The notes: generated from the sequence alone by a model not told the origin. A stretch of DNA of 64,000 nucleotides from Arthrobacter sp. FB24 (GCF_000196235.1 NC_008541.1:3658001-3722000), one strand, 5' to 3'; positions 16,873-25,814 are shown, counted from the first letter of the stretch. A program made the numbers and translations.

Positions 16873-18101
16873 TACACGCGCTCCAGCAGCATCGCGGTGC
16901 CCTGGCCGACGCCGATGCACATGGTGGCGAGGCCCAGCTTGGCGTCCTCGCGTTCCATCCGTCCCAGCAGGGTGATGGCGATCCGTGAGCCGCTGGAACC
17001 GAGCGGATGTCCGAGGCTGATGGCGCCGCCGTCGCGGTTCACAATCTCCGGATCCAGCCCGAGCCGGCGCATGCTGGCAAGCGACTGGGTTGCGAACGCT
17101 TCGTTAAGTTCGACGGCGCCGAGGTCGCCCACGCTGTAGCCGCTCCGGCCCAGGACTTTCTGGGTGGCGGGGACGGGGCCGATGCCCATGATCTCGGGTT
17201 CGCAGCCGGCGGAGGCGCCGTCAACGATGCGCGCCCGCGGGGTGAGGCCGAGCTTCCGGATGGCCGCCTCGGACGCCACGATAATGGCGGAGGCGCCATC
17301 ATTCAGCGTGGAGGAGTTGCCGGCCGTGACAATCGAGCCGCCCTTGACCACGGGGCGCAGCCCGGCGAGCACGTCCATGGTGGTCCCGGCGCGGGGGCCC
17401 TCGTCCGTGTCAACCACGGTTTCGCCCTTGCGGGTCTTCACCGTCACCGGGACGATTTCGTCCTTGAACCGGCCGGCGGCGATGGCCGCGAGCGAACGTT
17501 CATGGGAGCGGACCGCGAAGGCGTCGGCGTCCTCTCGGGAAATGCCGTCCACCCGGCCCACTTCCTCGGCGGTTTCCGGCATGGAGTACGTCATTTTGCC
17601 GTCCCGGGACAGCTCGCCCTTCTGGAACAGCGGGTTGGCGAACCGCCAGCCGATGGACGTGTCGAAGATGGCGCCGGGCTTCGCGAACGCCGTCTGCGGT
17701 TTTTCCTGAACCCAGGGCGCCCGGCTCATGGATTCAACGCCGCCGGCAATGACGATGTCCGCGGCTCCTGATTTGATCATGTGGCTGGCCATGATGATGG
17801 CGCTCAGGCCGGAGGCGCACAGCCGGTTGACCGTGATGCCGGGGATGTGGAGGGGAAGCCCGGCCAGCAGGGTGGCCATGCGGGCCACGTTGCGGTTTTC
17901 CTCGCCGGCGCCGTTGGCGTTGCCGAGGATCACTTCGTCGATGGAATCCGGGTCAAGGCCGGCGCGGGCGACGGCCTCGCGGACCACGAGTGCGGCAAGG
18001 TCGTCGGGGCGGACCGCTGAAAGCGCCCCTCCGTAGCGGCCCACCGGTGTGCGGGCACCGCCCACCAAAAATGCCTGCGGTCCTGCTACTGCTGAGGCCA
18101 T
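16872..18101 (-). CDS. Acetyl-CoA acyltransferase / 3-oxoadipyl-CoA thiolase
   Basis: A 409-residue thiolase. The acyl-accepting Cys95 lies in VNRLCASGLSA, His in SLGHPLGSSGSR and the second Cys in MCIGVGQGTAM; the EAFA block (ELNEAFATQS) is present. Thiolytic cleavage of 3-oxoadipyl-CoA to succinyl-CoA and acetyl-CoA (PaaJ) is the likely role given PaaH and hydratase downstream. ATG 18101 preferred over GTG 18116 because AAGGG sits seven bases upstream. First gene of the operon, behind the TetR-type operator at 18164. Confidence 0.9.
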   Translation of the reverse strand: MASAVAGPQAFLVGGARTPVGRYGGALSAVRPDDLAALVVREAVARAGLDPDSIDEVILGNANGAGEENRNVARMATLLAGLPLHIPGITVNRLCASGLSAIIMASHMIKSGAADIVIAGGVESMSRAPWVQEKPQTAFAKPGAIFDTSIGWRFANPLFQKGELSRDGKMTYSMPETAEEVGRVDGISREDADAFAVRSHERSLAAIAAGRFKDEIVPVTVKTRKGETVVDTDEGPRAGTTMDVLAGLRPVVKGGSIVTAGNSSTLNDGASAIIVASEAAIRKLGLTPRARIVDGASAGCEPEIMGIGPVPATQKVLGRSGYSVGDLGAVELNEAFATQSLASMRRLGLDPEIVNRDGGAISLGHPLGSSGSRIAITLLGRMEREDAKLGLATMCIGVGQGTAMLLERV

Positions 18102-18163
18102 GGAAACACCCTTCACGCGATTAACGGCAATGTCATCTGCGGCGGCAAGAGCCTGGCGACTAA

Positions 18164-18186
18164 TTTACCGACCGTTCGTTCTATAA
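18164..18186. promoter_or_regulatory. TetR-type (PaaR-like) operator before the thiolase operon
   Basis: TTTACCGACCGTTCGTTC followed by TATAA, an imperfect inverted repeat 63 bases upstream of the thiolase start. It matches the minus strand of the element at 5721-5743 at 16 of 23 positions, so the operon and paaZ/paaI probably form one regulon. Confidence 0.72.
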
Positions 18187-18229
18187 AGATTACACTGCGG
18201 CCGCAAGGGGTCAACCAAGTTCCCGGTAC

Positions 18230-18916
18230 TTACAGGACAGTGACGCCAAGGTGGGCTGCCAGCAGCGGCGCCAGCAGGCTCAGCTGGTAGTCGTCGATCA
18301 CCACACCGGACAGGCTTCCGAGTCCGCTGATGGTGCGGAAATCCGTGCCGCGGAGGTCGAAGTCCTTGAGCTTGGCACCGGCGAGGTCGAGCGTGCCGAT
18401 GGTGCAGTTCTTCAGCGCCACCCGGGTTCCCGTCACCGAGCCCAGGTCCAGCTCATTGATGATGCAGTCGCTGATCTGCACATCCGTGAGCCGTGAGCCG
18501 CGCAGGTTCACGTAGTCCAGCTTCCCGCCGTCGATCCGCACCGACGTCCAGCCGCTCTCGTACAGCTCCGCCGAACCCCACCGGGGATTGCCGATCTCCA
18601 CATCCCGCAGCGTGGCCCGCGCCGCGGTCAGCACCGGGGAGTACATTTCGGCCAGGACGCAGTCCCGGAACGTCGCGCCGCGCAGCTGCGTCTCATTGAA
18701 GGAGACCCCTTCAAATGCGCACTCGGCGAAATCCGTGCCGCTGAGCTCGAGGCCGTCGGCATCGGCGCGGCTAAACCTGAGGCCGTCGTACCGCCCGCCC
18801 CGCTGGAAATCCGGCGCGGGATCGTCCCGCAACTCCTCCAGCCTGACCGGGGAAAGCCTGGGGGCCGTCACCTTGGGCGCCTTGGTTGCCCTTCCTGCCG
18901 CGCGACCGTCCGCCAT
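18230..18916 (-). CDS. Pentapeptide-repeat protein
   Basis: A 228-residue protein made of A(D/N)LxX-type five-residue repeats from about residue 50 to 200 (for example DGLEL SGTDF AECAF EGVSF and DLAGAKLKDFDLRGTDF), predicted to form a right-handed quadrilateral beta-helix. Some members mimic DNA and bind gyrase; many have no known role. Its ATG overlaps the stop of the SRPBCC gene (TGATG), so the two are translationally coupled. Confidence 0.87.
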   Translation of the reverse strand: MADGRAAGRATKAPKVTAPRLSPVRLEELRDDPAPDFQRGGRYDGLRFSRADADGLELSGTDFAECAFEGVSFNETQLRGATFRDCVLAEMYSPVLTAARATLRDVEIGNPRWGSAELYESGWTSVRIDGGKLDYVNLRGSRLTDVQISDCIINELDLGSVTGTRVALKNCTIGTLDLAGAKLKDFDLRGTDFRTISGLGSLSGVVIDDYQLSLLAPLLAAHLGVTVL

Positions 18917-19389
18917 CAGAGGGACTCGGCCTTCGCTGCAATCTCGGCGACGTCCTTGGCCAGCGCCTTCCGGGTGATGCTCATGCCGATCCTGCCGAAC
19001 AGTGCCAGCATGACCTTGCTAAGAAGGGTGGGCCTGACCACTTTGGCGCCGAAGGTCAGCGTGAGGTCGGTCCCGCCGTCCCGCTCCGCGAGGATGAACC
19101 GCGTGGTGTAGTCGGCACCGCCCTGGAGCGCCTTGACCGTGGTGGTTCCGGCCCGCGTGGGCGACGGCGGCTCAGCCTGGGACACCCACATCTCGACGGT
19201 TTCCGCCCGGCCCATCATGGTCCGGGTTTCCTTCCACCGGGTCCCTTCACCGTATGCGCCCTCGCTGAGCATCTGGATGGAGTCGACTCCGGAGAGCGTG
19301 GCGGCGGAGCCCGGGATGTCCGAGATCACGGTCCAGACCTTGTCCGGACTGGCATTGACGTGATGCGTGAGCGTGGTCTTGTGGTCCAT
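18916..19389 (-). CDS. SRPBCC family protein
   Basis: A 157-residue START-like protein: LTHHVNASPDKVWTVISDIP opens the fold and TTRFILAERDGGTDLTLTFG forms the sheet; a C-terminal helix follows. Ligand unknown. GAAGG lies seven bases before the ATG at 19389; upstream in-frame codons are not conserved-looking. First gene of a two-gene unit with the pentapeptide protein. Confidence 0.85.
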   Translation of the reverse strand: MDHKTTLTHHVNASPDKVWTVISDIPGSAATLSGVDSIQMLSEGAYGEGTRWKETRTMMGRAETVEMWVSQAEPPSPTRAGTTTVKALQGGADYTTRFILAERDGGTDLTLTFGAKVVRPTLLSKVMLALFGRIGMSITRKALAKDVAEIAAKAESL

Positions 19390-19569
19390 GCCTTCGAGCC
19401 TATCCGGGAGCGCCGACAAGCGTCAGCGGCGGCGCTGCACTGAACGCTGCGCGGACGCGCCGAAAGTGGCGGAGGGGCGCCCGCTCCGGCCCGCTTGATT
19501 TAGTAAGCATGCTTCGTGCTAGGGTGAATATGCTTAGTTTTTTACCGGAAACGAGAGGTGGAACACACC

Positions 19570-19746
19570 ATGGGTATCGGAGACAAAATTCAGAACGAAG
19601 CAGAGCACCTTGGCGGCAAGGCCAAGGAAGCGGCCGGCAACGCCACGGACAATGACCGTCTGCGCGCAGAGGGTCAGAAGGACCAGGTTGTTGCCGACGC
19701 CAAGAAAGTTGGCGAAAACGTGAAGGACGAGTTCAAAAGAGACTAA
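19570..19746 (+). CDS. CsbD-family stress protein
   Basis: A 58-residue acidic/basic helical protein: MGIGDKIQNEAEHLGGKAKE, then AAGNATDNDRLRAEGQKDQ, the CsbD signature. Members are abundant general-stress proteins (sigma-B controlled in Bacillus) without a defined mechanism. AGGTGG lies eight bases before the ATG. A monocistronic gene with a strong terminator at 19782. Confidence 0.92.
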   Translation: MGIGDKIQNEAEHLGGKAKEAAGNATDNDRLRAEGQKDQVVADAKKVGENVKDEFKRD

Positions 19747-19781
19747 AGCACCACAGGCGGCGGCCACGGCCACTGTCCTGG

Positions 19782-19822
19782 AAAAACGGCGGGCATTCCT
19801 TTGGGGGATGCCCGCCGTTTTT
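19782..19822 (+). terminator. Intrinsic terminator of the CsbD gene
   Basis: AAAAACGGCGGGCAT stem pairs with ATGCCCGCCGTTTTT; long GC stem with a small bulge followed by a run of five T, 36 bases after the stop. Confidence 0.92.
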
Positions 19823-19868
19823 GTGAGATTCTCGGGTGGACAGCAACCGCCAACGGAAGGTCCGCACC

Positions 19869-20618
19869 ATGACGATCATCGACCTCAGCGGTGCCGGCAG
19901 TACCGCGGCCACGCCCTCAGGCGCCGCCGGAACCGGATCCCCGAACCTGCGCGGGTACCTGGCCGAGCCACCGGGACCGGGCCCGTTCCCCGCCGTCCTG
20001 ATGATCCACGAAGCATTCGGCCTCAACGACATTTCACGCCGCCAGGCGGACCGGCTGGCAGCCGCCGGCTACCTGACGTTGGCGGTGGACCTTTTCAGCA
20101 ACGGCGGCATGCGGCGTTGCATAGTCTCCACCATGCGGTCGATGGCGTCCGGCTCCGGCCAGGCCTTCACGGACCTGGCCATTGCGCAGGCCTGGCTGGA
20201 GAAGTCCGGCCGGACCAACGGCAAGGTGGGCGTAATCGGCTTCTGCATGGGCGGCGGCTTCGCCCTGCTGCTCGCCAACAAAGGCTTTGACGCCGCCGCC
20301 GTCAACTACGGCAGGCTGCCGAAGAATCCGGAAGACGCCTTGGCGGGGGCTTGCCCCGTGGTGGGCAACTTCGGCAACGCGGACCGCTCCCTGCCCGGAG
20401 CCGCAGCGAAACTCGAAGCAACGTTGGAGAACCTGGGCATCGAGCACGACATCAAGGAATTCGACGGCGCCGGCCACGCCTTCATGAATGACGCCGAGGA
20501 GGGCCCCCGGCTCCTCCGCCCGTTGTTCCGGGTGATGGGCATCAAGCCGGACCCGGACGCGGCTGCAGAAGCCTGGCAACGGATCGAAGACCATTTCGCC
20601 CGGTACCTGAAGGGCTGA
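19869..20618 (+). CDS. Dienelactone hydrolase family protein
   Basis: A 249-residue alpha/beta hydrolase of the dienelactone hydrolase type with a cysteine nucleophile (VGVIGFCMGGGFALLL). AVLMIHEAFGLND provides the conserved Glu, NADRSLPG the Asp and DGAGHAFMND the catalytic His. The family hydrolyses dienelactones in chlorocatechol and protoanemonin routes, but many members act on other esters. GGAAGG eight bases before ATG 19869 sets the start. No aromatic-ring genes flank it closely. Confidence 0.88.
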   Translation: MTIIDLSGAGSTAATPSGAAGTGSPNLRGYLAEPPGPGPFPAVLMIHEAFGLNDISRRQADRLAAAGYLTLAVDLFSNGGMRRCIVSTMRSMASGSGQAFTDLAIAQAWLEKSGRTNGKVGVIGFCMGGGFALLLANKGFDAAAVNYGRLPKNPEDALAGACPVVGNFGNADRSLPGAAAKLEATLENLGIEHDIKEFDGAGHAFMNDAEEGPRLLRPLFRVMGIKPDPDAAAEAWQRIEDHFARYLKG

Positions 20619-20662
20619 ACCCCCGTGCGCGAAGTGTCCGTTCGCGCTCCCCCGGGGAGAAC

Positions 20663-20700
20663 GACGGCGGCGGCCACCTTGTGAGGTGACCGCCGCCGTC
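20663..20700. terminator. Hairpin between convergent genes
   Basis: GACGGCGGCGGCCACCT pairs with AGGTGACCGCCGCCGTC (one mismatch, four-base loop) between the dienelactone hydrolase and permease genes. It can stop transcription from both sides. Confidence 0.8.
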
Positions 20701-20753
20701 GTCGTACTTGCCGCCGTCGTACTTCCACGACGCGGCGTGCCGCCGGCAAGTGG

Positions 20754-22214
20754 CTAGCTGAAGAGCTCGCTCTTCGGCTCGTTGTCCTTGACCTTCTTCC
20801 AGCCAAGCCACAGCACCAGCACGAAGAACGGGATGGTGGCGAGGGTCCACAGGCCGAGGTGGAAGACCTCACCGGTCTTGCTGGTCATGGTGTCGAAGCC
20901 GATCAGCACGGTGATGGCCAGCAGGGCAACCAGGCCGGCCCAGCTGCTCCAGGTTCCGCCGGGCGCGGGCAGGGACGAGACCTTGCCCTTCGTTTTGCGC
21001 AGCGCGATCTGGCTGGCGAAGATGGCGCCCCAGGTGAAGATCACGCCGATTGATGCGGAGTTGAGCGCGAGGTCGAACGCGTGGGAGCCGCCCAGCCAGA
21101 TGTTCAGCAGGATGCCGACGAGGTAGACGCCGCCGATGGCCAGGATGGCCGCGTACGGCACGTGGCTCTTGGACATCCGGGTCAGCCACTCCGGAGCGTG
21201 GCCGTTGTTGGCCATGGTGCGGAAGATCCGGCCGATCGAGTACAGGCCCGAGTTGCAGGAGGAGAGCGCGGCGGTGATGACGATCATGTTCATGACATCG
21301 CCCATCCAGCCCAGGCCCATCTGGCCGAACACGGTGACGAACGGCGAGGTGCCTGCCACGTACTGGTCCGAGGGCAGCAGCATGGCCAGCAGCGTGACGG
21401 AACCGACATAGAACACCACGATGCGGAAGACCACGGCGCGGATCGCTTTGGGCACTTCCTTGGCCGGATCCTGCATTTCACCGGCCGTGATGCCGACGAG
21501 CTCAATCCCGTTGTAGGCAAAGATCACGGCGTTCAGGACCAGGATCATCACCAGCGCACCCTTGGGGAACATTCCGCCTTCGGCTGCGAAGAGGTTGTTG
21601 ACCGAGGCGTGGCCGTCGCCCACCTGGGCGTTGGTGACCACCATGAAGGTGCCTACGGCCAGGAAGATGAGGATGGCGCCGACCTTGAGGCAGGACGCCC
21701 AGAATTCGAATTCGCCGAACGCCTTCACGCTCATGAGGTTCACGCCCACGAGCAGCAGCAGGGCGGCGATGGCGGTCAGTTCAACCGGCACGTTCGGGAA
21801 GAAGAACTGGAAGTACAGGCCGATGGCGATGAGCTCGGCGATGCCGGTCATGGCCCAGTTGATGAAGTACATCCAGCCGGACACATACGCGCCCTTCTTG
21901 CCGAACATTTCGCCGGCGTAGCTGACGAACGAGCCCGACGTCTGGCGGTACATGATGAGCTCGCCCAGGGCGCGCATCAACAGGTAAGCGATGACGCCGG
22001 CAATGGCGTAGGAGAAAATCAGTGCGGGGCCCGTGGAGGCCAGGCGTCCGCCGGCACCCATGAAGAGGCCGACGCCGATGGCGCCGCCCATGGCGATCAT
22101 GGTGACCTGGCGGCCGCTCAGGGACTTCTTGTAGCCCTCGGCACTGAGGGTGGAGTCGACGACGGCGGATTGCGCCGTCGGGCTCTTAAGTTCTGTTGGG
22201 GTACTTTGTGGCAC
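20754..22214 (-). CDS. ansP: Amino-acid permease, L-asparagine permease (AnsP) type
   Basis: A 486-residue APC-superfamily transporter with 12 predicted helices. GYKKSLSGRQVTMIAMGGAI and VGLFMGAG form TM1; SGSFVSYAGEMFGKKGAYVS, MYFINWAMTGI and AALSSCNSGLYSIGRIFRTM are closely similar to E. coli AnsP, more than to AroP or CycA. It imports an amino acid, probably asparagine, by proton symport. GTG start with AAGGAA five bases upstream. Lies downstream of nirD on the same strand, behind a 12-bp inverted repeat. Confidence 0.82.
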   Translation of the reverse strand: MPQSTPTELKSPTAQSAVVDSTLSAEGYKKSLSGRQVTMIAMGGAIGVGLFMGAGGRLASTGPALIFSYAIAGVIAYLLMRALGELIMYRQTSGSFVSYAGEMFGKKGAYVSGWMYFINWAMTGIAELIAIGLYFQFFFPNVPVELTAIAALLLLVGVNLMSVKAFGEFEFWASCLKVGAILIFLAVGTFMVVTNAQVGDGHASVNNLFAAEGGMFPKGALVMILVLNAVIFAYNGIELVGITAGEMQDPAKEVPKAIRAVVFRIVVFYVGSVTLLAMLLPSDQYVAGTSPFVTVFGQMGLGWMGDVMNMIVITAALSSCNSGLYSIGRIFRTMANNGHAPEWLTRMSKSHVPYAAILAIGGVYLVGILLNIWLGGSHAFDLALNSASIGVIFTWGAIFASQIALRKTKGKVSSLPAPGGTWSSWAGLVALLAITVLIGFDTMTSKTGEVFHLGLWTLATIPFFVLVLWLGWKKVKDNEPKSELFS

Positions 22215-22265
22215 AACTGTTCCTTGTGGGTCGGAGTATGGCCGGCTCAGGAACGCAGAGCTATT

Positions 22266-22312
22266 GTCCGGATAATTCGGGTTTGTCCCTCATCTGGGGC
22301 AATTATCCGGAC
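22266..22312 (-). promoter_or_regulatory. 12-bp inverted repeat upstream of the permease gene
   Basis: GTCCGGATAATT (22266-22277) and AATTATCCGGAC (22301-22312) are perfect inverted copies 23 bases apart, starting 52 bases before the permease GTG. Two half-sites about 35 bases centre to centre fit a dimer-of-dimers operator; a folded leader or terminator for nirBD is the alternative, but the stem is AT-rich for this genome. Confidence 0.55.
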
Positions 22313-22420
22313 CAAACTCGCAAGGCGTCGAAGGTTGCGCGGCCTCCCCAGTTTACAAGGCCCGCGGAACCGTCAGTGACGCAGACAACAGTAGAAACAG
22401 GATATGCCGAATTAATTTAG

Positions 22421-22738
22421 CTACCTTGCGGAGGTTCGCAGAATAATATTCTGATGATTATCGATCTGGACGTCGTAGCTAGTCAGAGGTTCGGCACCGG
22501 TGGTGGAGCACCCGGTGTCCAGCCTGAAGGCGTTCTGATGCAGCGGGCACAGGACCACGTCCTGGTCGATGGTGCCGTCCGCGATCGGGCCGCCCTTGTG
22601 TGGGCAGACAGCGGACAGGGCCCGCAGGCTGCCGTCCCGGAGCCGGAACACCGCCACCTGTTCGCCGTCGACGCCGAACGCCCTCCCCTCCCCGAAGGGG
22701 ACCTGGCTTACGGGGCCCAGGTTGTGGCCGGCATTCAT
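22421..22738 (-). CDS. nirD: Nitrite reductase small subunit
   Basis: A 105-residue Rieske-type protein. CPHKGGP and CPLHQNAF give the Cys-x-His ... Cys-x2-His cluster ligands (C-P-H, C-P-L-H). NirD partners NirB in NADH-dependent assimilatory reduction of nitrite to ammonium. Its ATG overlaps the nirB stop by four bases (ATGA). Confidence 0.95.
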   Translation of the reverse strand: MNAGHNLGPVSQVPFGEGRAFGVDGEQVAVFRLRDGSLRALSAVCPHKGGPIADGTIDQDVVLCPLHQNAFRLDTGCSTTGAEPLTSYDVQIDNHQNIILRTSAR

Positions 22739-25275
22739 CGGACCGGAACCTGGGGAAGCACCGTGAGCGGCAGCGAAGTGCGGAACTGACCGGGTGTGAG
22801 CGGATCGTCCCGTTCGGTCCAGGGATCCACGTAGCTGTCCACGGACGCCTGCATGGCGGCGTCCAACCCGGCTGCGAGGCCTTCCGCGTCGTCCACCACC
22901 ACGGCACGGATGCGGTCAATGCCCACCCGTGGCACAAACGAGTAGGTCCGCTCGAGCCAGTTGGCGTTCTCCCGGTAGTACTGCATAAACCGGCCGGTCA
23001 GCACCTTGACTTCCTCGGGGTCCCCGACGGTGGCGAGGAGGTCGCCCTTGCGGATGTGGGCGCCGGCCGCTCCCCCGATATAGATCTCCCAGCGGCCGCC
23101 TTCCACCGCCACCACGCCCACGTCTTTGACCAGCGACTCGGCGCAGTTCCGCGGGCAGCCCGAGACGGCCAGCTTCAGCTTGGCCGGTGCCTCGATCCCT
23201 TGGAACCGCGATTCGATCTCGATGCCCAGCTTGGTGGAGTCGCCGGTGCCGTAGCGGCAGAAGTCCTTGCCCACGCAGGTTTTGACGGTACGAAAGCTCT
23301 TCCCGTAGGCATAGCCGGAAGGCATGTCCAGGTCCGCCCAGACCTGTGGCAGGTCCTCCTTGGGCACGCCCAGCAGGTCGATGCGCTGCCCGCCGGTCAG
23401 CTTGATCAGCGGAATGTTGTGTTTCTCGGCGACGTCGGCAATCCGGCGCAGCTGCTGCACGGACGTCACGCCGCCCTTCATCTGCGGCACCACGGAGAAC
23501 GTGCCGTCGCGCTGGATGTTCGCGTGCACGCGGTCGTTGATGAACCGGGCGTCCCGCTCGTCGATGTACTGGTCCGCGAGCATCATCTTCATGAGTGAAG
23601 CGAGGCCCATTTTGGATTTCGCGTCCTCGGCGCTGCCCGGCGCCAGCGCTGCGAACACGGCGGACACGGAGCGGAGTCCCTGTTTGCGGATGGCCGCCAT
23701 CAGCGAGGTCTTGTCCAGTGGAATGCCCGGCACGTAGAAGCTGGCGGCGGGGTCCTCCTCCACCGCGCCGTCGGCAGCCCATTCCACCACCTGCTTCACC
23801 AGCAGCTTGCAGGAACCGCAGCCTTTGCCTGCCCGGGTGGCGTCCATGGCTCCGGTCAGGGTGTTGCACCCGCCCTTGACCACGTCCACGAGTGACTTCT
23901 TGCTGACGCCGTTGCAGTTGCAGACCTGGGCGTCGTCGTCGAGTTCGGCCACGCCCTGTTCCTCCGCGGGGCCGCCCAGGTCGAACATCAGCGAGATCCG
24001 CTCCTCCGGCAGGGGCAGCCCCTTGTCGAAGGCCTGGGTCAGGTAGGCCACCTTGCGGCTGTCACCGAGCAGGGTGGCGCCCACCATCTTGTTGTCCCGG
24101 ATGACGATGGACTTGAACACGCCGCGGCTGGGCTCGGAGAACACGATGTGCTCGTCCGTGTCCCGCTCCGGGCCCTGCAGGCCCATGGACGCGACCTCGA
24201 CGCCGGCCACCTTGAGTTTCGTGGCGATGCGGGATCCCAGGTATACCGAGGAAGTGTCAGCGCCGGTCACGTGGTCGGCGAGCACCACGGCCTGTTCCCA
24301 CAGCGGTGCCACCAGGCCGTAGACCTCGCCGCGGTGCTGGACGCATTCGCCCACCGCATAGATGTCGTCCTCGTCCACCACCCGCAGCTGGTCATCCACC
24401 ACGATGGCGCGTTCCACGTGCAGTCCGCTGAGCACGGCGAGATCCACGTTGGGCCGGATTCCTGCGGCCACCACCACCATGTCGCAGCTGATGTCCGGCT
24501 TGTCCCGCAGCCGGACGCCCGTGACTTTATCCGCACCCAGGACCGCGGTGGTGCGGCTTCCGGTGTGCACCCGTATTCCGAGGGCCTCCACGCTCCGCCG
24601 GAGGATGGCTCCGCCGTCGGGTCCCATCTGGGCATTCATGAGGTGGCCGCCGGAGTGCACCACGTCGACGTCGATGCCATGGCTTTGGAGCCCCCGCGCG
24701 GCTTCCAGGCCCAGGAGGCCGCCGCCGATCACCACGGCCGTGTGGTGGTGATCGTGCTGCGCGTGCTGGACCATGTTGCGGGTGTCGTCAATGGTGCGGA
24801 ACGTGAAAACGCCGGGTTTGATCGAGCCGCTGGGCGTATACAGGCCGTCCATCGGCGGCATGAACGATTGGCTGCCCGTGGCGATGATCAGCACGTCGTA
24901 CGGCACCACGTGGCCGTTATTGGCGAAGACATATTTGGTGAAGCGGTCGATCCGTTCCACCCGGACGCCTGCGTGGAGCGTGATGTCGTTGTCCTGGTAC
25001 CAGTGCAGGGAGTTTAGGAAGATGTCCGCGTCGCTTTCCTCGCCGGAGAGGACGTGGCTGAGCATGATCCTGTTGTAGTTGCCGTACGGCTCGTCTCCGA
25101 ACATGGTGATGGTGAACTGTTCGGCGCCGCCGCGGGCCAGGATCTCTTCCACTGCCCGGGCACCGGCCATGCCGTTGCCGATCACCACCAGCCGACGGCG
25201 GTCGTTCGGCTTGCCCTGCGGGACCTTGCCCTTCGGAAGGGGCCCGCGCTGGCGACTATCGAGGGTTGCTGTCAT
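22735..25275 (-). CDS. nirB: NADH-dependent nitrite reductase large subunit
   Basis: An 846-residue cytoplasmic enzyme. Order: FAD/NAD disulfide-reductase-like domain (GNGMAGARAVEEIL at about 32-45; second Rossmann segment VVIGGGLLGLEAARGL), a Bfd-type [2Fe-2S] domain (CNCNGVSK ... CGSCK), then ferredoxin and sirohaem domains with CVGKDFCRYG and CPRNCAES as [4Fe-4S]-sirohaem ligands. It reduces nitrite to ammonium by six electrons. The start overlaps the small upstream gene (TGATG) and the stop overlaps nirD, forming one operon. Confidence 0.96.
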   Translation of the reverse strand: MTATLDSRQRGPLPKGKVPQGKPNDRRRLVVIGNGMAGARAVEEILARGGAEQFTITMFGDEPYGNYNRIMLSHVLSGEESDADIFLNSLHWYQDNDITLHAGVRVERIDRFTKYVFANNGHVVPYDVLIIATGSQSFMPPMDGLYTPSGSIKPGVFTFRTIDDTRNMVQHAQHDHHHTAVVIGGGLLGLEAARGLQSHGIDVDVVHSGGHLMNAQMGPDGGAILRRSVEALGIRVHTGSRTTAVLGADKVTGVRLRDKPDISCDMVVVAAGIRPNVDLAVLSGLHVERAIVVDDQLRVVDEDDIYAVGECVQHRGEVYGLVAPLWEQAVVLADHVTGADTSSVYLGSRIATKLKVAGVEVASMGLQGPERDTDEHIVFSEPSRGVFKSIVIRDNKMVGATLLGDSRKVAYLTQAFDKGLPLPEERISLMFDLGGPAEEQGVAELDDDAQVCNCNGVSKKSLVDVVKGGCNTLTGAMDATRAGKGCGSCKLLVKQVVEWAADGAVEEDPAASFYVPGIPLDKTSLMAAIRKQGLRSVSAVFAALAPGSAEDAKSKMGLASLMKMMLADQYIDERDARFINDRVHANIQRDGTFSVVPQMKGGVTSVQQLRRIADVAEKHNIPLIKLTGGQRIDLLGVPKEDLPQVWADLDMPSGYAYGKSFRTVKTCVGKDFCRYGTGDSTKLGIEIESRFQGIEAPAKLKLAVSGCPRNCAESLVKDVGVVAVEGGRWEIYIGGAAGAHIRKGDLLATVGDPEEVKVLTGRFMQYYRENANWLERTYSFVPRVGIDRIRAVVVDDAEGLAAGLDAAMQASVDSYVDPWTERDDPLTPGQFRTSLPLTVLPQVPVR

Positions 25276-25622
25276 CAGTGTTCCACCATGCCCAGGTCGA
25301 CGACCACGAAGCCCGTGACGCCGTCTGCCGCCAGAAGGTACACCTCGATCACGGAGCCGCCCTCAATGTCCTCCACCACGCGGAGCGGCACGTGGACGTC
25401 GCTCTTGGCGCCGATAGGGAAATACCGCATGGGCACGCCGTCGCGCATCAGGACCACGGTGATCAGCTCGGAACTGGAGTTGCCGCCGCGAAAGTAGAGT
25501 GTCTGGTTGATGATTCCGTCCGGAACGAAGTGCGCGAGCTCACGGTGGATGGGAGCGGGCTTTTCAAGTCCGGCCCCCACAAAGGGGAAGACGCCCTGCA
25601 GGAAAAGGTTCTTGGTGATCAC
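25275..25622 (-). CDS. Small conserved-looking protein of the nirBD operon
   Basis: A 115-residue protein of beta-rich character (RELAHFVPDGIINQTLYFRG, PMRYFPIGAKSDVHVPLRVV) with no motif I recognise and no membrane segment. It is the first gene of the nirBD operon and its TGA shares a base with the nirB ATG, so dosage is tied to NirB. GTG start with AAAGGA nine bases upstream. An accessory role in nitrite or nitrate assimilation is inference from position alone. Confidence 0.8.
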   Translation of the reverse strand: MITKNLFLQGVFPFVGAGLEKPAPIHRELAHFVPDGIINQTLYFRGGNSSSELITVVLMRDGVPMRYFPIGAKSDVHVPLRVVEDIEGGSVIEVYLLAADGVTGFVVVDLGMVEH

Positions 25623-25814
25623 GGGACGGATCCTTTCGGCCGGCTGGGTAGGCCCGGCGGCGGACCGCGCGGGTGCTACTTGAGCGTGGGAATCACTGAC
25701 TCCCTTCCATCCTGCTCCGCAGTTGTTTCGGCCCGGCGCGCAGGGAGTAACGATCCCTTAACGCAAACCTCACCGTTTTTGGGGCCCTCTTCCGTGGCCC
25801 GCACAGTCCCGGAG

